A stretch of DNA of 64,000 bases. It comes from Acetobacter sp. UBA5411 (lineage in GTDB: Bacteria; Pseudomonadota; Alphaproteobacteria; Acetobacterales; Acetobacteraceae). The notes under the pieces were generated by a model. That model saw nothing but the letters and a program-made list of their open reading frames with translations. It was not told where the DNA came from and did not search any database. The position numbers and the translations under genes were made by a program. The DNA lies in contig NZ_DHNR01000005.1 of the NCBI RefSeq assembly GCF_002409645.1, forward strand, positions 199,399 through 263,398, written 5' to 3'. Shown here one piece after another: positions 1-8,121 of this stretch. Each line of letters starts with the position of its first letter. Within the stretch, counting starts at the first letter, position 1.

Positions 1-1872
1 CGATGCATTATAGGCGACATTGATGGCGCTGGTGGGCAAGCCGATATTGTCGGCAATGGAGTCAATTTCGTCGGCCGGAACCTGTTGGCGGATCTCCTTC
101 TCGATACGCTGGAACAGGGCCGATGTTTCCTCGATCCGCATGCCTATGGGGCCACGCACATGCAGGGTCATCGTGCCCGCATCGACCTGCGGAAAGAAGT
201 TGCGTCCAAGAAATGGCAGCAGGCCCATGCTGAGAGCGGCAAAGCACAGGAAACCGGCCACAAACCGGCCACGATAGTCCAGAATACTTCCCAGAAGCGC
301 ACTATAGCGGGCACGCAGCGCCTCAAAACGCCGCTCGAATCCCTGCTGGAAGCGTGTGAAGATATTCTGCCTGGGCTGCTTTTCGTCCTCATGCGGGCGC
401 AGCAGGAACATGGCCATGGTCGGCACAAGCGTGCGTGACAGGATGAAGGACATGGTCATGGCGAACATGACCGACAACGCCATCGGCACAAACAGGAAGC
501 CCGCCACTCCCGGCAGGTAAAACATCGGCACAAACACGATGCAGATGCATACGAGCGAGAGAAAGGCCGGGACGATGATCTCTCCCGATCCATCCACGAT
601 GGCGGTATGGACGTCCTTGCCCATTTCCAGATGACGCTCGATATTCTCGATCGTGACCGTCGCCTCATCCACCAGAATGCCCACGGCCAGCGCAAGGCCG
701 CCCAGTGTCATGACATTCAGCGTCTCGCCCAGCATGGATAGGGCCACGACCGCCCCCATGACCGATAACGGGATGGAGGTCGCCACGATCAGCGTGGATC
801 GCCATGAACCAAGGAACAGAAGGATCATGAGGCTGGTCAGACCAGCCGCGATTGCCCCTTCGCGCATGACTCCATCCACGGCTGCACGGACAAAAAGAGA
901 CTGATCGTTGACGGGCCTGAGTTTAAGTTGCTTGGGCAAGCCACGTGTCGCATCTGGGATCATCGCCTTGATTCCCTCCACAATGGCGATGGTAGAAGTA
1001 GCGCCCGATTTCAGCACGGTCAGGAGTGCTGAGCGCTGGCCATCCACATGCACCACGTTCTGCTGGGGCGTGGAACCGTCCCGCACATGGGCCACATCAC
1101 GCACACGCACCACGGCGCCGTTGATCGTTCGTACAGGCAGCATGTTGAGCAATTCGACCGAAAGAGGCGCATTGTTCAGTCTGAAATTATACTGGTATTC
1201 CCCGATTTTTACGAAACCGGCAGGCGTGATCTGTGTCTGGGTGGTCAGGGCGTTGCCCACATCCTGAGCCGATACGCCACGGGACTGTAACTTGCCGGGG
1301 TCAAGATCCATCTGGATCTGGCGCACACGACCGCCATAAGGATAAGGCAGGGCCGCGCCCGGCACCGTCACCAGCCGATTGCGGATAAAATTGAAGCCGT
1401 AATCATAAAGTTGTTGTTCGGTCATGCCCTCACCCGACAGGGCAAGCTGCACGATCGGCACGGTGGAAGCATTGTAATTCAGGATCAGCGGCGGGGTGGT
1501 GCCTACCGGTAACTGGCGCAGGATGGTCTGGGCAATGGCCGTGACCTGTGCGTTCGAGATGCGGATATCGGTGCCGGGCTGGAAAAAGATCTTGATCACC
1601 CCGATGCCTGTCAGCGACTGTCCCTCGATATGCTCGATATTGTTGACCGTCGTGGTCAGCGTGCGCTGGAACGGCAAGACAATGCGCCCGGACATGTCCT
1701 GCGGGGAGAGGTTACTGTAGGTCCATGCCACCGCAATGACGGGAATACCGATCTCAGGAAAGATATCTTGCGGCGTGCGAATGGCGGAAAGCACACCGGT
1801 TATGGCGATAAGGATGGCCATCACGACAAACGTATAGGGACGGGCAAGTGCCAGTAGAACAATTGCATTCAT
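1..1872 (-). CDS. RND efflux pump permease subunit (3' end outside window)
   Basis: The reading frame is open from an ATG at 1872 to the window edge (624 codons), so the C-terminal part is missing. The N-terminus has the cytoplasmic-side helix and first membrane segment usual for AcrB/CzcA-like proton-driven pumps. A GGLALAVGILVDEATVTIEN segment near residue 400 is the TM4 proton-relay region with its conserved acidic residue. An in-frame stop a few codons upstream leaves this ATG as the first possible start. Family knowledge: such trimeric inner-membrane pumps export drugs, solvents or metals together with a periplasmic adaptor and an outer membrane channel. Neither partner is visible here; they may lie beyond position 1. 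The substrate cannot be read from the sequence. Confidence 0.9.
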   Translation of the reverse strand, partial: MNAIVLLALARPYTFVVMAILIAITGVLSAIRTPQDIFPEIGIPVIAVAWTYSNLSPQDMSGRIVLPFQRTLTTTVNNIEHIEGQSLTGIGVIKIFFQPGTDIRISNAQVTAIAQTILRQLPVGTTPPLILNYNASTVPIVQLALSGEGMTEQQLYDYGFNFIRNRLVTVPGAALPYPYGGRVRQIQMDLDPGKLQSRGVSAQDVGNALTTQTQITPAGFVKIGEYQYNFRLNNAPLSVELLNMLPVRTINGAVVRVRDVAHVRDGSTPQQNVVHVDGQRSALLTVLKSGATSTIAIVEGIKAMIPDATRGLPKQLKLRPVNDQSLFVRAAVDGVMREGAIAAGLTSLMILLFLGSWRSTLIVATSIPLSVMGAVVALSMLGETLNVMTLGGLALAVGILVDEATVTIENIERHLEMGKDVHTAIVDGSGEIIVPAFLSLVCICIVFVPMFYLPGVAGFLFVPMALSVMFAMTMSFILSRTLVPTMAMFLLRPHEDEKQPRQNIFTRFQQGFERRFEALRARYSALLGSILDYRGRFVAGFLCFAALSMGLLPFLGRNFFPQVDAGTMTLHVRGPIGMRIEETSALFQRIEKEIRQQVPADEIDSIADNIGLPTSAINVAYNAS

Positions 1873-2141
1873 ACTACTTGCCTATTTTCTATCGACGATG
1901 ATGCCCTGTTGTTTAGAGATTATCGGCTTTCAGAGAACGCCCACCGCGCTGACTGGTTTGTCGGTAAGGGCGATAATTTTGAAACACGGATCGCTGTCTG
2001 ACTTAACTGACAGACGCCCATGGTGGGCACGGAACAGAAAACGGGAAAACTTTTTCTGTTTTCCTGCTTTGTCTGCGAAACAGGACTCACATCGTAAGTG
2101 AGACGAGATTGTATGCACAGCACAAGACGGGAGGATGAATT
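1873..2141. other. Intergenic region rich in short inverted repeats
   Basis: This is a divergent promoter region between the RND gene (minus) and the KGG protein gene (plus). Inverted repeats visible are CTGTC/GACAG (1994-2013), GCCCA-TGG-TGGGC (2016-2028) and GGAAAAC/GTTTTCC with a 7-base spacer (2044-2064). A GGAAC lies at 2030-2034, but no good EcfG-type -10 follows it. No coding potential was recognised. Confidence 0.5.
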
Positions 2142-2444
2142 ATGCCACGTGGAGACAAATCCGCCTATACAAACAAGCAAAAGAGACAGGCTGAACATAT
2201 CGAAGAAGGCTATGAAAAGCGTGGTGTTAGCAAGGATGAAGCGGAACGCCGTGCATGGGCTACGGTCAACAAGGAAACCGGCGGTGGCAAGAAGAGTGGA
2301 TCGGGAAGAGGTCACCCCGTAACACACGAACCGTCACAGAAGGGTGGTAAAGCGGGTGGAGCAGCCTCTGCTCACAGGACAGCGGAAGAACGTTCTGCTT
2401 CAGCGAAAAAAGCCTCTGAAACACGTAGTAAAAATACGAAATAG
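2142..2444 (+). CDS. Small basic KGG-type stress / 'plasmid stabilization' family protein
   Basis: A 100-residue, very hydrophilic, lysine-rich protein. Residues 1-45 match the alphaproteobacterial family that databases label 'plasmid stabilization protein' (a MPRGDKS start, then an E/K/R/A-rich helix with EERAWATVNK-like spacing). The second half holds glycine-rich KGG motifs (GGGKKSG, QKGGKAGGAA) like those of YciG-type stress proteins. The start has a good Shine-Dalgarno (GGGAGG, 2129-2134) and a terminator follows at 2455-2497, so it is probably monocistronic. No enzyme motif is present. A role in stress or DNA/RNA binding is inference from composition and family membership. The 'plasmid stabilization' label has little functional support and nothing here suggests a plasmid. 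Confidence 0.8.
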   Translation: MPRGDKSAYTNKQKRQAEHIEEGYEKRGVSKDEAERRAWATVNKETGGGKKSGSGRGHPVTHEPSQKGGKAGGAASAHRTAEERSASAKKASETRSKNTK

Positions 2445-2454
2445 CAGGATGTCG

Positions 2455-2497
2455 GAGCTCAGTCGGGACGGCCGAATACGCGGCGGAGTTCTTTTTT
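2455..2497 (+). terminator. Rho-independent terminator after the KGG gene
   Basis: Arms GAGCTC (2455-2460) and GAGTTC (2486-2491) pair with one G-U wobble. They enclose an inner GCCG/CGGC stem and are followed directly by six T (2492-2497). Confidence 0.65.
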
Positions 2498-2829
2498 GGC
2501 TCTGTCCAAAATTTGGCGTCTCTATGGGGCAAGCGAGAGACCTACACGATTGATACAGAAAAGAAATAGAAAACCAATATCGATATGGCTCCTGCACGAC
2601 ATACTGAAGGTTTTTTACCAGGCAGAAAAAGCGTATATCAGTCGCGTCACGTCTGCCGGACGGATGGGATGAATCAACCGGTAGACAAGCTGTTTTCTGG
2701 TGCGGAATCAGCGTTATACGTAATCGGGCGATGGCCTGATTCGTAAAACCCACTCGACCACACTGCCTTTGCACCAGCGGCGTAGTCGTCTGTGGTGTTA
2801 TTCCTATTCCAAATCGGGCTGTTCCGCGA
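2498..2829. other. Intergenic region, no gene recognised
   Basis: No convincing coding frame on either strand. The stretch GGCTCTGTCCAAAATTTGGCG (from about 2497) resembles ends of IS5-like elements, but no transposase piece or partner end was found. An inverted repeat GAATCAG/CTGATTC spans 2705-2742. It probably holds the 3' UTR of the aldolase gene on the minus strand. Confidence 0.4.
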
Positions 2830-3660
2830 TCAATACCCTGAAGCCGTATCCGCCCTCGTCACGATGGAAGAAGCGCCTACAGTTTTGCGGAATTCAGCAA
2901 CGGAGTTCTCGGCCGCCTGAGCAAGCAGGCGAACATCATTGGACACCGTGACCAGATCGGCACCCCAGGAAACGCCCTTTGCGGCATAGGATGCCGTGCC
3001 GTTATGCAGCCCCATGCGAATGCCGGCGCCATGGGCCGCAGCAATGACGCGCTGGATCGCTTCGACCATTTCAGGCTCTTCCCGATCGAACCCGGTCCGA
3101 TATCGGCGTCCGGTCAGGCCCAGCGTCAGATCGGCCGGCCCCACGTAAACGCCATCCAGTCCGGGCGTTCTGACAATCTCATCGAGGTTGGCCATGGCCT
3201 GTGCTGTCTCGATCATCGCGAAGCACACGACTTCATTATCAGCAAAGGCGGCATAGTCGCTGCCAAGGGCGAAGTTCGCTCGTGTCGGTCCAAAGCTGCG
3301 CGTGCCATTCGGCGGATACCGCACATAGGAAACCAGCCGTTCTGCTTCTGCGCGCGTATTGATCATGGGACAGATAATGCCCCACGCCCCAGCGTCGAGG
3401 ATTTTCATGATTGAGCTTGGATCCAGCCAGCTTGCCCGCGCCATAGTCGCCACACCGGAGGCACGCACCGCCTGAAGCATGGGGAGCATGCCGGTATAAT
3501 CGACGGCTCCATGCTGAATGTCGATGGTCACGGAATCATAGCCGGCGGAGGCCATGATCTCGGCCGAAAACGGACTGGATATGGAAAGCCAGCCATTCAA
3601 TACGGCCCGACCTTCTGCCCAGATGCGACGTATGGGGTTTCTGGGGATAATACTCATCAT
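2830..3660 (-). CDS. HpcH/HpaI-family class II aldolase (2-keto-3-deoxy sugar acid type)
   Basis: 276 residues, the usual length for the family. Visible signatures are the DIQHGAVD segment near residue 47 (family D-x-x-H-G), a MIET segment with the metal-binding glutamate near residue 150, and the VGPADL segment near 175. Family knowledge: these divalent-metal enzymes cleave 2-keto-3-deoxy acids or 4-hydroxy-2-oxo acids to pyruvate plus an aldehyde. The gene lies 38 bases downstream of an IlvD/Edd sugar-acid dehydratase on the same strand, so a dehydratase then aldolase pathway is inferred (for example 2-keto-3-deoxy-pentonate to pyruvate and glycolaldehyde). Two consecutive ATG codons are possible starts; a GGAG lies just upstream. 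The exact substrate is unknown. Confidence 0.88.
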   Translation of the reverse strand: MMSIIPRNPIRRIWAEGRAVLNGWLSISSPFSAEIMASAGYDSVTIDIQHGAVDYTGMLPMLQAVRASGVATMARASWLDPSSIMKILDAGAWGIICPMINTRAEAERLVSYVRYPPNGTRSFGPTRANFALGSDYAAFADNEVVCFAMIETAQAMANLDEIVRTPGLDGVYVGPADLTLGLTGRRYRTGFDREEPEMVEAIQRVIAAAHGAGIRMGLHNGTASYAAKGVSWGADLVTVSNDVRLLAQAAENSVAEFRKTVGASSIVTRADTASGY

Positions 3661-3698
3661 CCTGTCTCCATCGGTGCCTGTCAGAACTGTGTCCGGGT

Positions 3699-5480
3699 TT
3701 AGTAGATCACGGGTTCTGAGACCTGCTCGCCGAAATTGGTTTGCAGGAAGTCAAAGTCGCATCCCTTGTCGGCCTGCATGATGTGGTGGGCCGCCATCCA
3801 GCCATAGCCTCGTTCATAACGCGGCGGGGGCGCTTTCCATTCGGCCCGGCGTCGTGCCATCTCTTCCTCGGAGACTTCCATGGAAATCGAACGGGCTTCC
3901 ACATCTACAGAGATGATGTCACCCGTTTTCAGAAGTGCCAGTGGACCGCCGACATAGGCTTCCGGTGCAACATGAAGAACGCATGCACCATAGCTGGTAC
4001 CGCTCATCCGTGCGTCGGAAAGACGCAGCATGTCACGCACCCCCTGTTTAATAAGTTTCTTTGGAATCGGTAACATTCCCCATTCTGGCATGCCGGGACC
4101 TCCCAAAGGTCCTGCATTGCGCAGAACGAGAACATGGTTTTCGGTTACGTCCAGATCCTCGTCTTCAATAGCTTTCTTCATCGAAGGATAGTCGTCAAAG
4201 ACAAGTGCTGGTCCACTATGCTTATGGAATTTCCTGTCACAGCAGGCGGGTTTCATGACACACCCATCAGGCGCAATATTGCCGCGCAGGACGGTCAAAG
4301 CCCCTCCAGCCTCGCCGGTAAAGACGGGATTATCCAACGGGCGAATAACATCGTCGTTATAGACATGGGCCTTCTCAATGTTTTCGCCAACGGTTTTACC
4401 GGTAACCGTGAGGCAGGACAGGTCAAGAAAGCTCGAAATACGCTTCATCAGGGCCGCAATACCACCCGAGTAATAGAAGTCTTCCATCAGATAGGTCGTG
4501 CCTGTGGGGCGCACATTGGCGATGACCGGCACTTCGCGACTGAGACGATCGAAATCGTCGAGACCGATATCGACTCCAGCCCGTCGTGCCATGGCGATGA
4601 CGTGGATGATCGCATTGGTCGAGCAGCCCATAGCCATGGCAACGGCGATGGCGTTCAGGAATGAGGCGCGAGTTGTTATTTTTGAAGGTTTCAGATCCTC
4701 ACGCACCATATCTACTATCCGTCGTCCGGAGCTTTTCGCCATGCGGATATGATTGGAATCAACGGCTGGAATGGAACTGGCGCCAGGTAATGACAGGCCG
4801 ATCGCTTCGGCGATGGCTGTCATGGTGCTGGCTGTGCCCATGGTCATGCAGGTGCCGGCGCTGCGGGCGATCCCTTCCTCAACACCGCGCCAGTCTTCCT
4901 GAGTTATCTTTCCAGCCCTCAGCTCATCCCAATATTTCCATGAGTCCGCCCCTGATCCCAACGTTTTTCCATGCCAGTTGCCGCGCAACATGGGGCCGGC
5001 GGGCACAAAGATCGCCGGAATATTCATGCTGGTTGCCCCAAGCAGCAGTCCCGGGGTGGTCTTGTCGCAGCCGCCCATCAGCACTGCACCGTCCGCCGGA
5101 TAGGCGCGAAGCAGTTCCTCAGCCTCCATGGCGAGCATGTTGCGGTACAACATTGTTGTAGGTTTCATAAAGTTTTCAGAGAGCGAGATCGAGGGAAACT
5201 CCATCGGGAAGCCTCCCGCTTCGAGCACGCCCCGCTTCACATCCTCTATCCGCTGCTTGAAGTGCATATGACAGGGATTGATATCTGACCAGGTATTGAG
5301 GATGGCAATGACCGGCTTGCCTTCCCAGTCTTTCGGATCGTAACCCATCTGCATCGCACGTGAACGATGCCCGAAACTGCGCAGATCAGCCGGACCAAAC
5401 CAGCGCTCACTCCGTAGTCTGGTTTTGGCGGTGTTTTCTGGGCCAGCGGTCGAGGCGCGCTCTGCGGCGTCTTCAGTCAT
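3699..5480 (-). CDS. IlvD/Edd-family aldonate dehydratase (L-arabinonate dehydratase-like)
   Basis: 593 residues. Three cysteines that should hold a [2Fe-2S] cluster are at about residues 70 (NPC), 138 (GGCDK) and 211 (AGTC). Their spacing of 68 and 73 residues equals, as I recall it, that of the structurally known Rhizobium L-arabinonate dehydratase. The metal ligands Glu102 (SEN), Asp139 and Lys140 are also present, as is a late MSGTS motif that would supply the catalytic serine. Family knowledge: these enzymes dehydrate pentonates or hexonates to 2-keto-3-deoxy acids. The aldolase downstream and the GudP-like transporter across the divergent promoter support sugar-acid catabolism rather than branched-chain amino acid synthesis. 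Arabinonate, xylonate or galactonate could each be the substrate. GGGAGA precedes the ATG. Confidence 0.88.
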   Translation of the reverse strand: MTEDAAERASTAGPENTAKTRLRSERWFGPADLRSFGHRSRAMQMGYDPKDWEGKPVIAILNTWSDINPCHMHFKQRIEDVKRGVLEAGGFPMEFPSISLSENFMKPTTMLYRNMLAMEAEELLRAYPADGAVLMGGCDKTTPGLLLGATSMNIPAIFVPAGPMLRGNWHGKTLGSGADSWKYWDELRAGKITQEDWRGVEEGIARSAGTCMTMGTASTMTAIAEAIGLSLPGASSIPAVDSNHIRMAKSSGRRIVDMVREDLKPSKITTRASFLNAIAVAMAMGCSTNAIIHVIAMARRAGVDIGLDDFDRLSREVPVIANVRPTGTTYLMEDFYYSGGIAALMKRISSFLDLSCLTVTGKTVGENIEKAHVYNDDVIRPLDNPVFTGEAGGALTVLRGNIAPDGCVMKPACCDRKFHKHSGPALVFDDYPSMKKAIEDEDLDVTENHVLVLRNAGPLGGPGMPEWGMLPIPKKLIKQGVRDMLRLSDARMSGTSYGACVLHVAPEAYVGGPLALLKTGDIISVDVEARSISMEVSEEEMARRRAEWKAPPPRYERGYGWMAAHHIMQADKGCDFDFLQTNFGEQVSEPVIY

Positions 5481-5611
5481 ATATTATTCTCCCTCGTCCA
5501 TCCCGATACGTGTGCTTGTCGCGTGACGGGTGTTTGTCACCTCAGTTAGGGCGCGACAGACTCAGGCTGTCCAGATTAGATACGGTATGGTTTGAGACAG
5601 GATTGATATTG

Positions 5612-6517
5612 ATGCTTCAGCTCACTCAGGTCCGCTGTTTCGTCGCCGTCGCGGAAGAACTCCACTTTGGACGGGCAGCCGCCCGCCTGAACATGACGCA
5701 GCCGCCGTTAAGTCGGCAGATTCAGCTTCTCGAACATGTGCTGGGCGTCGAACTGCTGGAGCGTACCAGCCGTGTCGTGCGTCTGACGCAGGCCGGGGCC
5801 GTTTTTCTGGCGGAAGGACGACGCCTGCTGCAAAATGCTGAAGATGCGACGCTCGCCGCACGACGGGCAGGACGTGGAGCGCTGGGCCAGATCGCGATCG
5901 GATTCACGCCGGGGTGCAGTTACGATTTTCTGCCGCGTCTGATTTCAGCGCTACGCAGTCATTATCCCGACGTGGATCTGATTCTTGAAGAAATGATTAC
6001 GCGTGATCAGCTCTCGGCTCTGGCTTCGAGTCGATTGGACATCGGTTTTATCCGGCCGCATTTTGATGCGCCAGACATTGAGCTGCGCAGGATCATCAAG
6101 GAGCCCATGCTCGCAGCCATTCCGGAAGATCACCCCATGGCCCGGCTGGAAGTCGTGATGCCTTCGGACCTCGATGGGCAGGAGCTCATCATGTATTCCG
6201 TACTTGGTGGCGGATATTTTCACGATCTTGTGCATAGGTTGTTGATCAGTTCGGACATTCGGCCGAAGCTTGTTCACCATCTGACCCAGATTCATGCGTT
6301 GCTTGCGCTTGTGAAGGCCGGAATGGGGGTGGCCCTGATACCCCAGTCGGCCTCACGTCTTGGCATAAGCAATGTTGTTTACCGCAGTCTTGGCTTTGGA
6401 ACGGATATTTGCGCCGAACTGTTCATGGCCTATCGGGCTGATAATCCAAGCCTGGTTTTGGGCAATGTGACGAATGTGATCGCTCGTTTCATCGAGGAAA
6501 GGGAGCCTTCAGACTAA
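5612..6517 (+). CDS. LysR-family transcriptional regulator of the sugar-acid locus
   Basis: 301 residues. The N-terminal winged helix-turn-helix is clear (residues about 1-60: MLQLTQVRCFVAVAEELHFG, then the RAAARLNMTQPPLSRQI recognition helix), followed by the LysR substrate-binding domain. The frame stays open further upstream, but the ATG at 5612 gives the canonical LysR N-terminus and leaves a 131-base divergent promoter before the dehydratase gene. Family knowledge: LysR proteins usually activate the divergent neighbour in response to a pathway metabolite. It is therefore inferred to control the dehydratase-aldolase pair and perhaps the transporter and porin genes that follow on its own strand. 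Confidence 0.92.
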   Translation: MLQLTQVRCFVAVAEELHFGRAAARLNMTQPPLSRQIQLLEHVLGVELLERTSRVVRLTQAGAVFLAEGRRLLQNAEDATLAARRAGRGALGQIAIGFTPGCSYDFLPRLISALRSHYPDVDLILEEMITRDQLSALASSRLDIGFIRPHFDAPDIELRRIIKEPMLAAIPEDHPMARLEVVMPSDLDGQELIMYSVLGGGYFHDLVHRLLISSDIRPKLVHHLTQIHALLALVKAGMGVALIPQSASRLGISNVVYRSLGFGTDICAELFMAYRADNPSLVLGNVTNVIARFIEEREPSD

Positions 6518-6749
6518 GCGATATCAGTTTTGAATTGATTCATTTACAGATTGATTTTGATCTTATGACACCCAGAGCGTTGTGTCTTGCGCAGTGATCG
6601 TGGAGTTCCAGTGGCTCGTTCGCCAGCAGCAGTCCAGCGTGTTCCAGATCCCGCATCAAGGGAGACACAGGGTGAATATAATAAAAGGGTCATCAGAAAC
6701 CCCAACCGCCACATTCCCGTCAGAAACCGTAAGCTCCGAACGGCGAACG

Positions 6750-8039
6750 ATGATCCGATACTTCGTTCTCGCGTTCCTGTTTACCATAACAGCAATCAAT
6801 TACGGTGATCGCGCGACTCTCGGAATTGCACGATCGAGCATATCCCACGATCTCGGGTTAAGCCCGGTTTCCATGGGATATATCTTTTCGGCATTCGGGT
6901 GGGCCTATGTGCTGAATCAGGTGCCTGGAGGGTGGTTGCTGGACCGCTACGGCTCCATACGCGTGTATGGCGTAAGCCTCTTCGCGTGGTCGCTGTGTAC
7001 GTTGGCAATCTCTGGCGCCGGTTATGTTCCGCAGACGCTGGCTTTTCCGGTGCTGTTCCTCCTCTGGGCCGGACTTGGTCTGGTGGAAGCACCAGCTTTC
7101 CCAGCCAACAGTCGTATCACCTCAAGCTGGTTTCCCATCGGCGAAAGAGGTCTGGCGACATCCATCTTCAACTCGGCGCAATATGTTGCGGTCGCTTTCT
7201 TTGCGCCTCTGATGGGCTGGGTCACGCAACAGCTCGGTTGGGAATACATCTTCGCCATGATGGGACTGCTGGGCGTGCTGCTCGCCGTGCTGTGGCTGGT
7301 GACAATGCGTCCTCCCGCCCAGCATCCGAGCGTCAGTGCCGCAGAACTGGCCTATATTCGTGAAGGGGGCGCTCTCGTCGATATCGACGACAAAAGCAAG
7401 CAGACGAAACACAGGCTCAACCGCAAGCAGATACAGTTCATGCTCACGGACCGGACTTTGTTGGGCGTCTATGGTGGGCAGTACTGTATCAATGTCATTC
7501 TTTATTTCTTCCTGACCTGGTTTCCGTCCTACCTCCATCAGGCGCGCGGGCTGTCACTCACACAGACGGGCTTTGCCGCCAGCGTGCCAGCACTCTGCGG
7601 TCTTTTTGGTGCCATTGTCGGTGGAGCGCTGTCTGACAGGCTGCTTCGCTCCGGTCGTTCAGCGAGCTTTGCGCGCAAGACGCCCTTCATTGTCGGAATG
7701 GGGCTCGCTTCAACTCTTTGCCTCTGCAATTTCGTGCAGTCACCACTGCTCATTGTCGCCATCATGTCGTTGGCTTTCTTCGGCAAAGGAGTGGCCGCAA
7801 TCGGATGGGCTGTCATTTCCGACATTGCCCCAAAAGAAGTTCCTGGTCTGGCAGCCGGCATTTTTAACGGCATTGGCAATGTTGCCGGAATCGTAACGCC
7901 CATCGCAGTTGGTTACATCGTGTCGCTGACGGCTTCCTACGACGGTGCATTACTGTTCGTCGCTGTGCACTGTCTTGCTGCTATCCTGCTTTATCTCTTT
8001 GTCGTCGGAAAGATCCGGCGTCTCGCTCTGCCTGTCTGA
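6750..8039 (+). CDS. MFS sugar-acid transporter, GudP/GarP-like (anion:cation symporter family)
   Basis: 429 residues from the ATG at 6750, with about 12 hydrophobic segments. The sequence follows E. coli GudP/GarP closely over its whole length. Examples are ITAINYGDRATLGIA in TM1, YIFSAFGWAYVLNQVPGGWL in TM2, EAPAFPANSRI before TM5, and a late FFGKGVAAIGWAVISD segment. Family knowledge: these carry D-glucarate, galactarate or galactonate with protons into the cell. An upstream in-frame GTG (about 6672) would give a longer N-terminus. The transporter presumably feeds the dehydratase and aldolase encoded across the divergent promoter. No glucarate dehydratase is present, so an aldonate substrate is more likely than an aldarate. 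Confidence 0.87.
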   Translation: MIRYFVLAFLFTITAINYGDRATLGIARSSISHDLGLSPVSMGYIFSAFGWAYVLNQVPGGWLLDRYGSIRVYGVSLFAWSLCTLAISGAGYVPQTLAFPVLFLLWAGLGLVEAPAFPANSRITSSWFPIGERGLATSIFNSAQYVAVAFFAPLMGWVTQQLGWEYIFAMMGLLGVLLAVLWLVTMRPPAQHPSVSAAELAYIREGGALVDIDDKSKQTKHRLNRKQIQFMLTDRTLLGVYGGQYCINVILYFFLTWFPSYLHQARGLSLTQTGFAASVPALCGLFGAIVGGALSDRLLRSGRSASFARKTPFIVGMGLASTLCLCNFVQSPLLIVAIMSLAFFGKGVAAIGWAVISDIAPKEVPGLAAGIFNGIGNVAGIVTPIAVGYIVSLTASYDGALLFVAVHCLAAILLYLFVVGKIRRLALPV

Positions 8040-8121
8040 GGTAACCTGCGAGCCTTTTCTTCTGAACATGAAAGAAGAAAGGCGCGTCCTGTCAAAAAAA
8101 TAAAAATACAAGGACGTTGTC

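Noticed and set aside
2030..2056. EcfG-type promoter before the KGG stress gene
   Set aside because: GGAAC is present, but the bases at the right distance are TTTT rather than CGTT, two mismatches of four.
2497..2829. Possible IS5-family remnant (sequence like GGCTCTGTCCAAAATTTGG)
   Set aside because: No transposase segment, no matching opposite end and no target duplication could be found.
4134..4664. Open frame antisense to the dehydratase
   Set aside because: Shadow of a well-supported gene, with no recognisable domain.
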